Shown here one piece after another: positions 9,592-18,302 of a stretch of DNA of 64,000 nucleotides. Origin of the DNA: Dongia_A sp039808885 (lineage in GTDB: Bacteria > Pseudomonadota > Alphaproteobacteria > Dongiales > Dongiaceae); assembly GCA_039808885.1 (NCBI GenBank), contig JBDHTX010000007.1:1-64000 (forward strand), given 5' to 3'. The stretch's first letter is position 1, and each line of letters begins with the position of its first letter. The translations under genes were made by a program, and so were the position numbers. The notes under the pieces are model-generated. The model saw only the letters and a list, made by a program, of their open reading frames with translations. It had not been told where the DNA came from and did no database searches.

Positions 9592-10188
9592 CTAGAGATA
9601 CCGCCGGATCGCCTCGGCGATCTCGGCCGGGGTCGCCTGGGGGCCGAAATAGGTCAGGAACTTGCCGTCGGCGCCCATCAGATAGATGAGAGTCGAATGG
9701 TCCATCAGGTAGTCCGCGCCGCTGGCGCCGGGCTGCTTCTGATAGAACACGCGGTATTCCTTGGCCGCCTTGGCGATCTCCTCCGCGCTGCCGGTCAGCC
9801 CGACCAGGCGCGGGTGGAAATTGCCGACATAGTCCTTCAGCGCCTGCGGCGTGTCGCGCTCCGGGTCGATGGTGATGAGGATCGGCGTCACCCGCTCGCC
9901 CGCCACGTCGAGCTTGTCGATGGCGGACGCCATGACGCCCAGCGCCGTCGGGCAGGCGTCGGGACAGAAGGTGTAGCCGAAATAGATCAGCAGCAGCTTG
10001 CCCTTGAAATCGGCATCGGTGACCGGCTTGCCGTCCTGGTTGATCAGCGCGAAGGGCCCGCCGATCTCGGCGCTGCCGGTCTCTTCGCCGGCATAGCGCT
10101 CATAGAGCTTGAACAGCAGCATGGCGCACAGCACCAGCGTCGCCAGCAGAACGGCGATCAGCGCCCGCCGCGTCCAGACCGAATTCAT
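9592..10188 (-). CDS. SCO1/SenC family copper chaperone
   Basis: 198 residues with an N-terminal membrane anchor (about 8-28) and a periplasmic thioredoxin-like domain. The copper/redox motif TFCPDACPT has Cys75 and Cys79, and the third ligand His164 lies in MDHSTLIYL. SCO proteins deliver copper to, or reduce the CuA site of, cytochrome c oxidase. No oxidase subunits are adjacent. The SYLF protein gene lies 32 bases upstream on the same strand, so the two may be co-transcribed. The 234 bases between this stop and the phaZ start probably carry the phaZ promoter. Confidence 0.92.
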   Translation of the reverse strand: MNSVWTRRALIAVLLATLVLCAMLLFKLYERYAGEETGSAEIGGPFALINQDGKPVTDADFKGKLLLIYFGYTFCPDACPTALGVMASAIDKLDVAGERVTPILITIDPERDTPQALKDYVGNFHPRLVGLTGSAEEIAKAAKEYRVFYQKQPGASGADYLMDHSTLIYLMGADGKFLTYFGPQATPAEIAEAIRRYL

Positions 10189-10220
10189 CTATCCCCTCAT
10201 CGCCGCCCGGTTGTGCGCGC

Positions 10221-10898
10221 TCAATATGCCGAGAGAGAGTTAAGCAAACCCTGCGTGTTCGGGTTCCTGAACTTGCCCTCGAGCACGATGCCGCGCGGCG
10301 TGGCGCCCTGGCCGTAATAGGCGGCGTTCCATTCGTTGTCCTTGAGGATGCCGGCGCCCTCGAAGGAGACGCCGCCGAACAGCCCCGCGGTCTTGGCGAA
10401 GGAATAGACGTCGGCCTGGAAATTGGTCGTGGTGTCGGCGCCGATGCCCTTGCCGATCGGGCCGACGGCGATCGCCATGTCGCCGCCGAATTTCAGCTGG
10501 TCGTTGATGACGGAGTTCAGCGCCTTGTCGCTCATGATGGTCAGCACAACTTCGCTCACCTGGCCGCCGATCTGCAGGCCGAGGCTGCCGGCGGCGAGCG
10601 TGTAGAAGGCCGGCTGGCTCCAGTTGCCGCCGTTGCGCACGGCGAGGATGCCGCGGCCGCCTTCGGCGCCCAGGATGAAGCCGCCCTTGTAGAGCTCGGG
10701 GAAGATCATGATCGCCTTGGCCTTCTTGGTGTAGCCGGGCAATTCGCCGAACTCGATGGAGGTGATCAGTTTCTCGAAGGTGAGCCGCGATTTCTCGACC
10801 AGCTCCTGCTGCGGTGTCAGCGCCTGCGCCAGGCGCGCGCCCAACACAAGCGCGGGCGAAACGGCGGCGGCAAGGAGCGAGCGGCGGGTGAGAATCAT
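10221..10898 (-). CDS. SYLF-domain (YSC84-like) lipid-binding exported protein
   Basis: 225 residues. An N-terminal signal sequence begins with twin Arg (MILTRRSLLAAAVSPALVLG), compatible with Sec or Tat export. The rest is the SYLF domain: the KAKAIMIFPELYKGGFILG segment, then GGRGILAVRNGGNWSQPAFY, and a Gly-rich C-terminus ending in the family-like GLLNSLSAY. SYLF domains bind phosphoinositides in eukaryotes; the bacterial role is unknown, probably envelope-associated. Confidence 0.88.
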   Translation of the reverse strand: MILTRRSLLAAAVSPALVLGARLAQALTPQQELVEKSRLTFEKLITSIEFGELPGYTKKAKAIMIFPELYKGGFILGAEGGRGILAVRNGGNWSQPAFYTLAAGSLGLQIGGQVSEVVLTIMSDKALNSVINDQLKFGGDMAIAVGPIGKGIGADTTTNFQADVYSFAKTAGLFGGVSFEGAGILKDNEWNAAYYGQGATPRGIVLEGKFRNPNTQGLLNSLSAY

Positions 10899-11027
10899 GG
10901 CAGCCTCCTGAAGCGGCGACTCGGGGATTTGGGATTTCCTACACAGATAGCCAGCGAAATGCGGCGGCGCAATGGCAAGGCGCCGCGATCCGGCGCAGGC
11001 AAACTCACAACCGCGTCAACGGTTCCC

Positions 11028-11669
11028 TCAGCGGATCAGCGCATCGGGATGCTGGTTGACCGCGACGATGCGCCAGTTCGCCCCTTCCGTGGCGCCGTCA
11101 TAGTGATCCATGCGGGTGACGGAGCAGGTGTCGACGGCGAAGCCCAATGCGCGCTCCGGCTCGATGCCGAGCGCCACGGCCAGCGCCGCGCGGATGGTGC
11201 CGCCATGCGCGACGGCGACGATGTCGCGCCCGGCATGCTCACCGGTGATGCGGCTCATGGCGCCGGAGACGCGCGCCACCACGTCCTCGAAGCTTTCGCC
11301 GTTCGGCGGCCGCTCGGTCGCCGGGGCGTGCCAGAAACGATGATAGGCGCCGTCGCGCCGCGCCTCCAGCTCGGCATAGGTGAGGCCCTGCCAGTCGCCG
11401 AAATGCTGCTCCGCCAGGTCGGCGGTGATGACCGGCGCCGGTTCGGTCTCGGCCACGCGCGCGGCAAAGATCGCCGCCGCCGTCTGGTGCGTGCGCCGCA
11501 GATGCGAGACCAGCCACACGGCCTCTTTCGGCAGGGTGTTGGCCAGCAGCCTGAACTGCTGGTCATCGCCGCAATCGGAGTCGAGATCGTCCTGGCCATA
11601 GATGCGGCCGTTGACGCCGATTACCGGCGCGTGCCGCACCCACCACCAACGGGTAATTCTGTGCGTCAC
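11028..11669 (-). CDS. cobC: Histidine phosphatase family protein, probable alpha-ribazole phosphatase (CobC-like)
   Basis: 213 residues with the phosphoglycerate-mutase-like catalytic signature near the N-terminus (WVRHAPV, phospho-acceptor His13) and the second catalytic His in VAVAHGGTIRAAL. The general family dephosphorylates many small molecules. The start lies five bases after the stop of cobS on the same strand, which makes alpha-ribazole-5-phosphate dephosphorylation in the nucleotide-loop assembly of cobalamin the likely role. The symbol rests on that context. Confidence 0.82.
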   Translation of the reverse strand: MTHRITRWWWVRHAPVIGVNGRIYGQDDLDSDCGDDQQFRLLANTLPKEAVWLVSHLRRTHQTAAAIFAARVAETEPAPVITADLAEQHFGDWQGLTYAELEARRDGAYHRFWHAPATERPPNGESFEDVVARVSGAMSRITGEHAGRDIVAVAHGGTIRAALAVALGIEPERALGFAVDTCSVTRMDHYDGATEGANWRIVAVNQHPDALIR

Positions 11670-11674
11670 GACGC

Positions 11675-12526
11675 CTAGGCCAGCGACACGATGTTGATGA
11701 GGATGGCGAGCTGGGCGATCTCCTGCGCGGCACCCAGCACGTCGCCGGTATAGCCGCCGATCTGGCGCCGGGCGATCTCGGCCACGAGATAGGCGGCGAC
11801 CAAGGCGACGACGAGCGAGACCAGCGCGCTGCCCGGGCCGCAGGCGAAGGCGGCGATCAGCAGGCCGAGCCCCAGCGCCTGGTACATGCCGGCATTGCTT
11901 GGCTTGCCGGCATCGGCGGCGAGTCCGTTGCCGCGCGCCAGGGGCAGCGAGCGCATGATGACCGGCAGCACCGCGCGACCCATCACCTGCGCGGCGATGA
12001 GCGCGCCGGCGACCAGGCGCGGCTCGCCCAGGCCGACCAGGGCGCTGACCTTGATGGCGACGGAGAAGCCGAGGGCAAGGGTGCCGTAGCTGCCGATGCG
12101 GCTGTCGCGCATGACGCTGAGCTTGCGCTCGCGGTCGCCGCGCACCCCCAGCATGTCGGCGAAATCGGCCAGGCCATCCTCGTGCAGCGCGCCGCCGGCG
12201 ATGACCGTCGCGGCCACGGCAAGCAACGCCGCCAGCAGGCCAGAGAGGCCGAGTTCCATGGCGAGAAGATAGATCCCCGACCCGATCAGCCCGATCGCCA
12301 GCCCGGCGAGGGGGAAGGCCGGGGCGGCCTGGGCCAGTTGCCCGGGGCCGGCGCCGGCCGGCGCCTTGACCGGCAGACGGGTGAAAAAGCCGAGCGCCAG
12401 GCGGAGGTCGCGCAGCCAGCCGCGGCCGGGCCGCGCCGCGACCGGGTCGGGTCCCGCCGGGTCGGGCGTGGCCGGGTTGGGCGCGGCGGTGTCGCTGCTG
12501 TCAGCCATGGGCATGGGGTCGTCCAT
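11675..12526 (-). CDS. cobS: Adenosylcobinamide-GDP ribazoletransferase (cobalamin synthase)
   Basis: 283 residues, an integral membrane protein with many helices. It has a proline-rich N-terminal tail (about 1-35), then the CobS signature elements: LGFFTRLPV, the acidic GGALHEDGLADFADMLG motif that binds magnesium and substrate, and RDSRIGSYG. It joins adenosylcobinamide-GDP to alpha-ribazole in the last step of adenosylcobalamin synthesis. Downstream is the cobC-like phosphatase; cobT is divergent across a 153-base gap. The long tail leaves the exact start uncertain. Confidence 0.93.
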   Translation of the reverse strand: MDDPMPMADSSDTAAPNPATPDPAGPDPVAARPGRGWLRDLRLALGFFTRLPVKAPAGAGPGQLAQAAPAFPLAGLAIGLIGSGIYLLAMELGLSGLLAALLAVAATVIAGGALHEDGLADFADMLGVRGDRERKLSVMRDSRIGSYGTLALGFSVAIKVSALVGLGEPRLVAGALIAAQVMGRAVLPVIMRSLPLARGNGLAADAGKPSNAGMYQALGLGLLIAAFACGPGSALVSLVVALVAAYLVAEIARRQIGGYTGDVLGAAQEIAQLAILINIVSLA

Positions 12527-12679
12527 GATGATGTCCGAAGGTGATCCCTGTGACCTGCCGGTTTACATGGTGATGGCGAAGGTGCAGAACAACGCCGCCC
12601 GGCGCGCCGGGCCGGGTCCCGCGACCCGCCGGGCGCGGGCGACTCATACCCGAAACGACGCCCCCGCGGAAAGAACGTC

Positions 12680-13717
12680 TTGGAGCCAGCCTTGGATACC
12701 CAGTCAGCCGCCAGTTTCGCCGAATTCCGCCGCATCCTGTCCGAGTTTCCCGGGCCGGACCTGGCCAGCGCCACGCTCGCGGCCGAGCGCGAGGTGCAGC
12801 TGACCAAGCCGACCGGGGCGCTGGCCCGGCTGGAGGAGATCGCCGCCTGGCTCGCCACCTGGCAGGCCAAGCACCCGCCGCAGGTCAACCACCCGCGCGT
12901 CGCCGTCTTCGCCGGCAATCATGGCGTGGCCGATCTCGGCGTCTCGGCCTATCCCAAGGAAGTCACCCAGCAGATGGTGCTGAACTTCCAGGCCGGCGGC
13001 GCCGCCATCAACCAGCTGTGCAAGAACGCGGATGCCGACCTGCGCGTCTACGAGATGTGCCTGGACCAGCCGAGCAAGGACTTCACGCAAGGCCCGGCGC
13101 TGTCCGAGGAAGAGGCCGCGCGCGCCATGGCCTATGGCATGATGAGCGTGGAGCCCGGCATCGACCTGCTCTGCGTCGGCGAGATGGGCATCGCCAACAC
13201 CACCAGCGCGGCGGCGATGGCCGCGGCCCTCTTCGGCGGCACCGGGACCGACTGGGCCGGCCCCGGCACCGGCGTCAAGGGCGCGCAGCTGTCACGCAAG
13301 GCCGAGGTGATCGACCAGGGCCTGGCGCGCCATCGCGCCGCGTTCAAGGACGGCTTCGAGATCATGCGCTGCCTGGGCGGGCACGAGCTCGCCGCCATCG
13401 CCGGCGCGGTGATCGCCGCGCGCATCGCCCGCGTGCCGGTGCTGCTCGACGGCTTCGCCAGCACCGTCGCGGCCAGCATCCTGCTGAAATCCGACGCGCG
13501 CGCGCTGGATCACTGCCTGGTGGCGCATTGCTCGGCCGAGCCCGGCCATCGCAAGCTGCTGGAGAAGATCGGCAAGAAGCCGTTGCTGGATCTCGGCATG
13601 CGCCTCGGCGAAGCCTCCGGCGCCGCCCTCGCCATCCCCCTCGTCCGCGCCGCGGCGATGTGCCATGCCGGCATGGCGACCTTCGCCGAGGCCGGCGTCA
13701 GCGACAAGGACGCGTGA
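12680..13717 (+). CDS. cobT: Nicotinate-nucleotide-dimethylbenzimidazole phosphoribosyltransferase
   Basis: 345 residues. The protein matches CobT along its length: TKPTGALARLEEIAAWLA near the N-terminus, FAGNHGV (about 76-82), the GEMGIANTTSAAAM segment (about 168-181) and a C-terminal active-site glutamate region. It makes alpha-ribazole phosphate from nicotinate mononucleotide and dimethylbenzimidazole. There is no in-frame ATG near the N-terminus: both possible starts are TTG, at 12680 (GGAAAG upstream) and at 12692 (TTGGAG six bases upstream). It is divergent from cobS. The intergenic DNA holds a strong GC hairpin but no B12-box I can recognise. Confidence 0.93.
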   Translation: MEPALDTQSAASFAEFRRILSEFPGPDLASATLAAEREVQLTKPTGALARLEEIAAWLATWQAKHPPQVNHPRVAVFAGNHGVADLGVSAYPKEVTQQMVLNFQAGGAAINQLCKNADADLRVYEMCLDQPSKDFTQGPALSEEEAARAMAYGMMSVEPGIDLLCVGEMGIANTTSAAAMAAALFGGTGTDWAGPGTGVKGAQLSRKAEVIDQGLARHRAAFKDGFEIMRCLGGHELAAIAGAVIAARIARVPVLLDGFASTVAASILLKSDARALDHCLVAHCSAEPGHRKLLEKIGKKPLLDLGMRLGEASGAALAIPLVRAAAMCHAGMATFAEAGVSDKDA

Positions 13718-13736
13718 TCCGGCGGCGGCGGCGGGC

Positions 13737-14927
13737 ATGAACGCGAAACCCACCGGCGACACCGCGGCCGCGCGCGCCTTCGTGCTGGGCCAACTGGGCC
13801 TGTCGGGGCCGCTATGGCCGGCGGAGGACGCGGCGCGGCGGGCGCTCGACCTCGGCATGATCCAGATCGATTCGATCCGCGTGAACGGCCTGCGCAACCA
13901 CGAGATCGCCTGGGCGGCGCGCACCGACGCGCCGGTCGCCGATCTTTACAGGCTGCTCTACCAGGACCGCGGGATGCTGGAGACGCATTACCCGCAATTC
14001 GCCACAAGGCGCGACTGGCTGCCGTGGTTCGTGAAGGACTTCCACAAGGCCCTGCGCAACCCCGACCGCCTCAAGGAAATGCGGCCCTTGATGCGCAAGG
14101 TGAAGAAGTGGATCCGCGAGGAAGGCCCGCTGTCGCCGGCCGATCTCGAATCCGAGCGCGTCATCGGCGGCTTCAACACCATCAAGGAAACCACCCGGGC
14201 GCTGGAATACCTGTTCTACGTGGGCGAGGTGCAGATCAGCGGCCGCAGCAGGCACTTCCACCGCTTGTTCGACCTGACCGAGCGGGTGGCGCCGGAGCTG
14301 CTGGAGAAGCACGCGCCGAAGCGGCGCGACGAACTCGCCTTCTTCGCGAAGAGCGCGGCGCATGTGCTGAAACTCGGCACCCACCGGCAGCTGACGGAAC
14401 GCACCGCGCACCATATCGGCACCTGGCGCGGCGGCATGCAGCTCGGGCGCAAGGCGGTCGATCAGGCGATCAAGAGCGGCCTGCTGCTGGAGGCGCCCTT
14501 CGCCCGCGCCGCCGACGGCGCGCCGCTCTATGCGCTCGCCGCCGACCTGGCGCAGGGCTTGCCCGAGGCCGACGATGTCGTGCGCATTATCCCGCCGCTC
14601 GACAATTTGCTGTTCAACCGGCGCCGCTTCGTCGAGCTGTTCGGCTTCGAATACAAGTTCGAGGCCTACACGCCGCAGGACCAGCGCCGGTTCTACTTCG
14701 CCATGCCGATTCTTTATCGGCATGACCTGGTGGGGCTGGTCGACGCCAAGAAGGACGGCGACGCCTGGCGCGTGGTCGGACTTGACCTGATGAAGCCGGT
14801 GCCGGTCGAGAATCTGCGGCAAGCCCTGCACCGGCTGGCGCGCATCGCCGGGGCCACGCGGGTCGAAGCCCCCGGCATCCGACCGGCCAAGCTGCGCCAG
14901 GGCCTGGCCGGGCGAATCGAGGCCTGA
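13737..14927 (+). CDS. Winged-helix crosslink-repair DNA glycosylase, YcaQ/AlkX family
   Basis: 396 residues from the ATG at 13737, 19 bases after the cobT stop. The family's catalytic motif occurs as IQIDSIRV near residue 42, a Gln-x-Asp arrangement as in E. coli YcaQ rather than the Gln-x-Gln of Streptomyces AlkZ. Downstream are the tandem winged-helix regions and the conserved IIPPLDNLLFNRRR segment (about 284-297) and LVGLVDAKKD. YcaQ-type enzymes unhook interstrand crosslinks and excise bulky alkylpurines. The link with cobalamin genes is probably positional only. Confidence 0.86.
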   Translation: MNAKPTGDTAAARAFVLGQLGLSGPLWPAEDAARRALDLGMIQIDSIRVNGLRNHEIAWAARTDAPVADLYRLLYQDRGMLETHYPQFATRRDWLPWFVKDFHKALRNPDRLKEMRPLMRKVKKWIREEGPLSPADLESERVIGGFNTIKETTRALEYLFYVGEVQISGRSRHFHRLFDLTERVAPELLEKHAPKRRDELAFFAKSAAHVLKLGTHRQLTERTAHHIGTWRGGMQLGRKAVDQAIKSGLLLEAPFARAADGAPLYALAADLAQGLPEADDVVRIIPPLDNLLFNRRRFVELFGFEYKFEAYTPQDQRRFYFAMPILYRHDLVGLVDAKKDGDAWRVVGLDLMKPVPVENLRQALHRLARIAGATRVEAPGIRPAKLRQGLAGRIEA

Positions 14928-14999
14928 TCCGCCGAATCCGGCGCAAACGGCCGCATTCGCGCCTTGCCAGCGAGGCTTGGGGCCGGCAATAGTCCGGCC

Positions 15000-16361
15000 A
15001 TGACCCATCTCGCGGCCGATCTCCCGAGCGGAAAAAATGACCAGAGCGGCGCCGGCGAGGCGCGCCCGCCCAGCCGCGCCTTCGGCCGGGTGCGGCTGCG
15101 CACGGTCCTGGTCATCCGCTGGGTGGCGGTCGCCGGCCAGGCGCTGACCCTGCTGGTGGTGCATTACGGCCTCGGCTTTCCGCTGCCCATCGGCTGGGCC
15201 GGCGCGGCGGTGGCGGCGCTGGCCGGCGCGACGCTCGCCGTGCAGCTGCGGCGGCGCCAGTCGGAACGCCTGACCGACCGCGAATCGGCGCTCTATTTCG
15301 GCTTCGACATCGCGCAGCTGGCGGTGCTGCTCTATCTCACCGGCGGCCTGCACAATCCGTTCTCGGTGCTGATCCTGGCGCCGGTCACCGTCTCGGCGGC
15401 GGCGCTCTCCTATCGCAGCACCATCGGCCTCGCCCTGCTGGCCGCCGCCTGCATCGTGCTGCTGGCGGTCGCGCATCTGCCGCTGCCCTGGCTGGAGGGC
15501 GAGTTCGTCGTCGACGATCTGTTCGTGGCGGCGCTGGCGGTGGCGCTGATCCTCGCCATCATCTTCCTCACCTTCTACGTCTATCGCGTGGCGGAGGAAT
15601 CGCGCCGGCTCTCCGATGCCTTGGCCGCCGCGCAGGGGGCGCTCGACCGCGAGCAGCGGCTGTCCTCGCTGGGCGCGCTGGCGGCCGCGGCGGCGCATGA
15701 ACTGGGCTCGCCGCTCGGCACCATCTCGCTGGTCGCCAAGGAGCTGGCGCACGAACTGCCGGACGGGTCGACCCACCGCGCCGATGCCGAGCTGCTGGTG
15801 AGCCAGAGCCAGCGTTGCCGCGACATCCTGGCCGAATTGTCGCGCCGCCCGGACCAGAAGAAGGATCACTTCAACATGCTGCCGGCCGGCCTGCTGATCG
15901 AGCTGGCGGCGGCCCCGCACAGCCGGCCGCACGTGGCGCTGCGCGTCGAGATGCAGCCAGACCCGGCCGAGCCGCAGGACCCGCTGATGCCGCGCCGGCC
16001 GGAGATCATGCACGGCCTCGGCAACCTGCTGCAGAACGCCATCGAGTTCGCCCGCGAGGAGGTGAAGGCGACCATCGCCTGGACCCGCACCGCAGTGATC
16101 GTCACCATCGCCGATGACGGCCCCGGCTTTCCGCCCGACGTGCTGCGCCGGCTGGGCGACCCGTATCTTTCCGCCGGCACGGAAGGGCTGGACCAGACCC
16201 ATCGGCAGGGCGATCATATGGGCCTTGGGATCTTCATCGCCCAGAATCTGCTGGAGCGGACCGGGGGCACGGTCAGCTTCCGCAACAACGACTATGGCGG
16301 CGCCGAGGCGCGGGTCAGCTGGCCGCGCACGGCCTTCACCAATGGGAGCATGAACGCATGA
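15000..16361 (+). CDS. regB: Redox-sensing membrane histidine kinase RegB/PrrB/ActS
   Basis: 453 residues with six predicted membrane helices (about 35-195). The heptapeptide GGLHNPF at 115-121 is the quinone-sensing redox box of RegB. The H box AAAAHELGSPLG gives phospho-acceptor His233, and Cys273 in QRCRDILAEL sits where the redox-active cysteine of Rhodobacter RegB lies. The HATPase domain has DNLLQNAIEFA-type N box and DDGPGFP. RegB responds to quinone pool and oxygen state and phosphorylates RegA to control respiration, photosynthesis, nitrogen or carbon fixation genes depending on the organism. Its stop overlaps the regA start (ATGA). Confidence 0.95.
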   Translation: MTHLAADLPSGKNDQSGAGEARPPSRAFGRVRLRTVLVIRWVAVAGQALTLLVVHYGLGFPLPIGWAGAAVAALAGATLAVQLRRRQSERLTDRESALYFGFDIAQLAVLLYLTGGLHNPFSVLILAPVTVSAAALSYRSTIGLALLAAACIVLLAVAHLPLPWLEGEFVVDDLFVAALAVALILAIIFLTFYVYRVAEESRRLSDALAAAQGALDREQRLSSLGALAAAAAHELGSPLGTISLVAKELAHELPDGSTHRADAELLVSQSQRCRDILAELSRRPDQKKDHFNMLPAGLLIELAAAPHSRPHVALRVEMQPDPAEPQDPLMPRRPEIMHGLGNLLQNAIEFAREEVKATIAWTRTAVIVTIADDGPGFPPDVLRRLGDPYLSAGTEGLDQTHRQGDHMGLGIFIAQNLLERTGGTVSFRNNDYGGAEARVSWPRTAFTNGSMNA

Positions 16362-16894
16362 CCGATCCGCAGAAGAGCCTGCTCATCGTCGACGACGACA
16401 CCGTCTACCGGCAGCGTCTGGCGATGGCGATGGAGAAGCGCGGATTCGCCGTGCGCCAGGCCGAGAGCGTCGCCACCGGCATCGCCGCCGCCAAGAGCGA
16501 GGCGCCCAACTACGCGGTACTCGACCTGCGGCTGACCGACGGCAGCGGCCTCGACATCGTGACCGAGATCCGCAACGTCAATCCGGATTGCCGGGTCATC
16601 ATCCTGACCGGCTACGGCAACATCGCCACCGCCGTCTCCGCCATCAAGCACGGCGCCGCGGATTACCTGCCGAAGCCGGCCGACGCCGACCAGGTCGAGG
16701 CGGCGCTGCTCGACCACAAGGCGGCCCTGCCGCCGCCGCCGGAGCAGCCGATGACCGCCGACCGCGTGCGCTGGGAGCATATCCAGCGGGTGTTCGAGCA
16801 ATGCGACCGCAACGTCTCGGAGACCGCGCGGCGCCTGCGCATGCATCGCCGCACCCTGCAGCGCATCCTGGCGAAATACGCCCCCAGGGGATAG
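16358..16894 (+). CDS. regA: Redox response regulator RegA/PrrA/ActR
   Basis: 178 residues. The receiver domain has acidic pocket VDDD (11-14), phospho-acceptor Asp56 in AVLDLRLTDG, the switch Thr in ILTGYG and Lys106. After a proline hinge (PPPPEQP) comes the Fis-type helix-turn-helix with the nearly invariant RegA recognition region ETARRLRMHRRTLQRIL. It is the DNA-binding partner of RegB, and the four-base overlap with regB ensures coupled translation. The usual senC neighbour is not here; a SCO protein is encoded about 5 kb upstream. Confidence 0.96.
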   Translation: MTDPQKSLLIVDDDTVYRQRLAMAMEKRGFAVRQAESVATGIAAAKSEAPNYAVLDLRLTDGSGLDIVTEIRNVNPDCRVIILTGYGNIATAVSAIKHGAADYLPKPADADQVEAALLDHKAALPPPPEQPMTADRVRWEHIQRVFEQCDRNVSETARRLRMHRRTLQRILAKYAPRG

Positions 16895-16959
16895 CCGGGG
16901 GGGATAGTCTGCGGGGGATAGCCAGGCGGGACTGGCAAGGAAGAAAAACGCGGCGGCGC

Positions 16960-18219
16960 CTATTGCCCGCCGCGCGCCGGCTGCGGCCGGGCGGCGGATG
17001 ACTGCATGCCATCGATCAGCCGGCCCTGGTAGAGGGTGATGCCGAGGGCGGCGCCGGCATTGAGGCCCGCCTCCTCGTCCAGGCGGCAGAGCACGACGCG
17101 CTCGCGGCCGATGCGCGACACCGCCGCCTTCAGCACCGCACCGCGCTGGCCGTTCACCTCGTCGGAGAGGCTGGGCGTGAAGGCGAGCTTGACGAAATCG
17201 AAGCCGAGCCAGTCGCGGTCGATCAGCGGCAGGGTCAAGGGGTGCAGGCAATCGACGATGATCTTGTAGCCGCGCTCCTTGAGGAAATCGCGGGCGAAGA
17301 AGTATTCGGCCGGGTCGTTGATCACGTCGAGGGCCGGCAGCTCGACCGCCAGCGAGCCGCGGTCCTGCACGTTGGTCGACTTGTCGAATTCCATGAATTC
17401 CGGCGCCATGACCGAGCGGACGTTGAGGTTGAGCGCGGCGCCCTTCAGCATCGGCTGCATCTCGCGCCGCGCCATCAGCGCCAGCATGCGGCGATCGAGC
17501 GCCCGGGTCAGGTAGCGGAACAGGAATTCGTCGGCGGTGATGTTGTGGCCCGGCAGCAGGGTCTGCGCCAGGTAGTACATGGAGAAATAGAGCTCGTGGT
17601 AGATCTTCTCCGGCCGCATGCCGGGGATGATGGCGCAGACATCCTGGCGGCGCAGGATGTTGGCGAGGTCGGCCTGGGCGATGGCCCGCTCGATCTGCTC
17701 CACCTGGCCCGGCGCGATCTCGATGCCGCCGGGCCGGCCGGCGGCTCCCGGCGATGCCTGCGCCGCGTCGAGGGCGACCCGGCGCGCATCGTCGAGCGCC
17801 CGCGCCCGCCGCAGCAGCGCGTCATAATCCTTGGCCAGGTCGTACCAGGCGCAGAACTGCGCCTCGTCCGGCGCGCCCTGCGCGCCGGTGAACAGCGGGT
17901 CCTCGGCGAACAGGTAGCGGAACTGCAGCACGCAGGCATCGATCTCGGCGATGCTGGCGCCCTTGGCGATCACCACGACGTTGTTGTTGTGCAGTTCGTA
18001 GATCGCGGCGTCGAAGCGGCGGATCAGCGGCTCCAGCGTCTTGCGCACGATGCGCAGATGGTGCGGACGCTGATGATAGGGCCTGAGCAGGCTGAGATGG
18101 ATCTCGCAAGCGATGCGCCCGGCGCGGTGGCGCTCCAGCCGCTCCACGAAGTCGAGCAGGATCTCTTCATGGCTCTGAGAGCGCGCATCCCGCCGCGTAT
18201 CGCTGATCCACTCGCTCAT
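16960..18219 (-). CDS. Degenerate GGDEF-EAL-like protein, cytoplasmic, probably non-catalytic
   Basis: 419 residues, no signal or membrane helix. Residues about 55-125 resemble a GGDEF fold with the active loop replaced (IYELHNNNVVVIAK). Residues about 250-410 resemble an EAL domain: strands aligning with the usual Asn, Glu, Lys and Gln motifs are present as LNLNVRSV, AVELP, VKLAF and YQGRLIDG, but the metal-binding Asp pair is IVDCLHP and the AEGVE motif is LCRLDEE. Catalysis is therefore unlikely; ligand binding or signalling is possible. The LapG-like protease gene lies 83 bases upstream on the same strand. This tandem resembles the cytoplasmic half of LapD, without its membrane and periplasmic parts. 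Homology is inferred by motif only. Confidence 0.7.
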   Translation of the reverse strand: MSEWISDTRRDARSQSHEEILLDFVERLERHRAGRIACEIHLSLLRPYHQRPHHLRIVRKTLEPLIRRFDAAIYELHNNNVVVIAKGASIAEIDACVLQFRYLFAEDPLFTGAQGAPDEAQFCAWYDLAKDYDALLRRARALDDARRVALDAAQASPGAAGRPGGIEIAPGQVEQIERAIAQADLANILRRQDVCAIIPGMRPEKIYHELYFSMYYLAQTLLPGHNITADEFLFRYLTRALDRRMLALMARREMQPMLKGAALNLNVRSVMAPEFMEFDKSTNVQDRGSLAVELPALDVINDPAEYFFARDFLKERGYKIIVDCLHPLTLPLIDRDWLGFDFVKLAFTPSLSDEVNGQRGAVLKAAVSRIGRERVVLCRLDEEAGLNAGAALGITLYQGRLIDGMQSSAARPQPARGGQ

Positions 18220-18302
18220 GCGCTCCGGCCCCGGCGACGATCGCCGCCCCCAACCTGCCCGATCATGGTAAAGGAAGCGCTAAGCCCGCCCGCGAGCGGC
18301 GG

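Noticed and set aside
12527..12679. Cobalamin riboswitch between cobS and cobT
   Set aside because: I looked for a B12-box and its conserved flanks and found only GC-rich inverted repeats. A covariance search would be decisive; it is not claimed.
13812..16217. An 801-codon minus-strand frame across cobT-ycaQ-regB
   Set aside because: It crosses three well-identified genes on the other strand and shows no domain; a compositional shadow.
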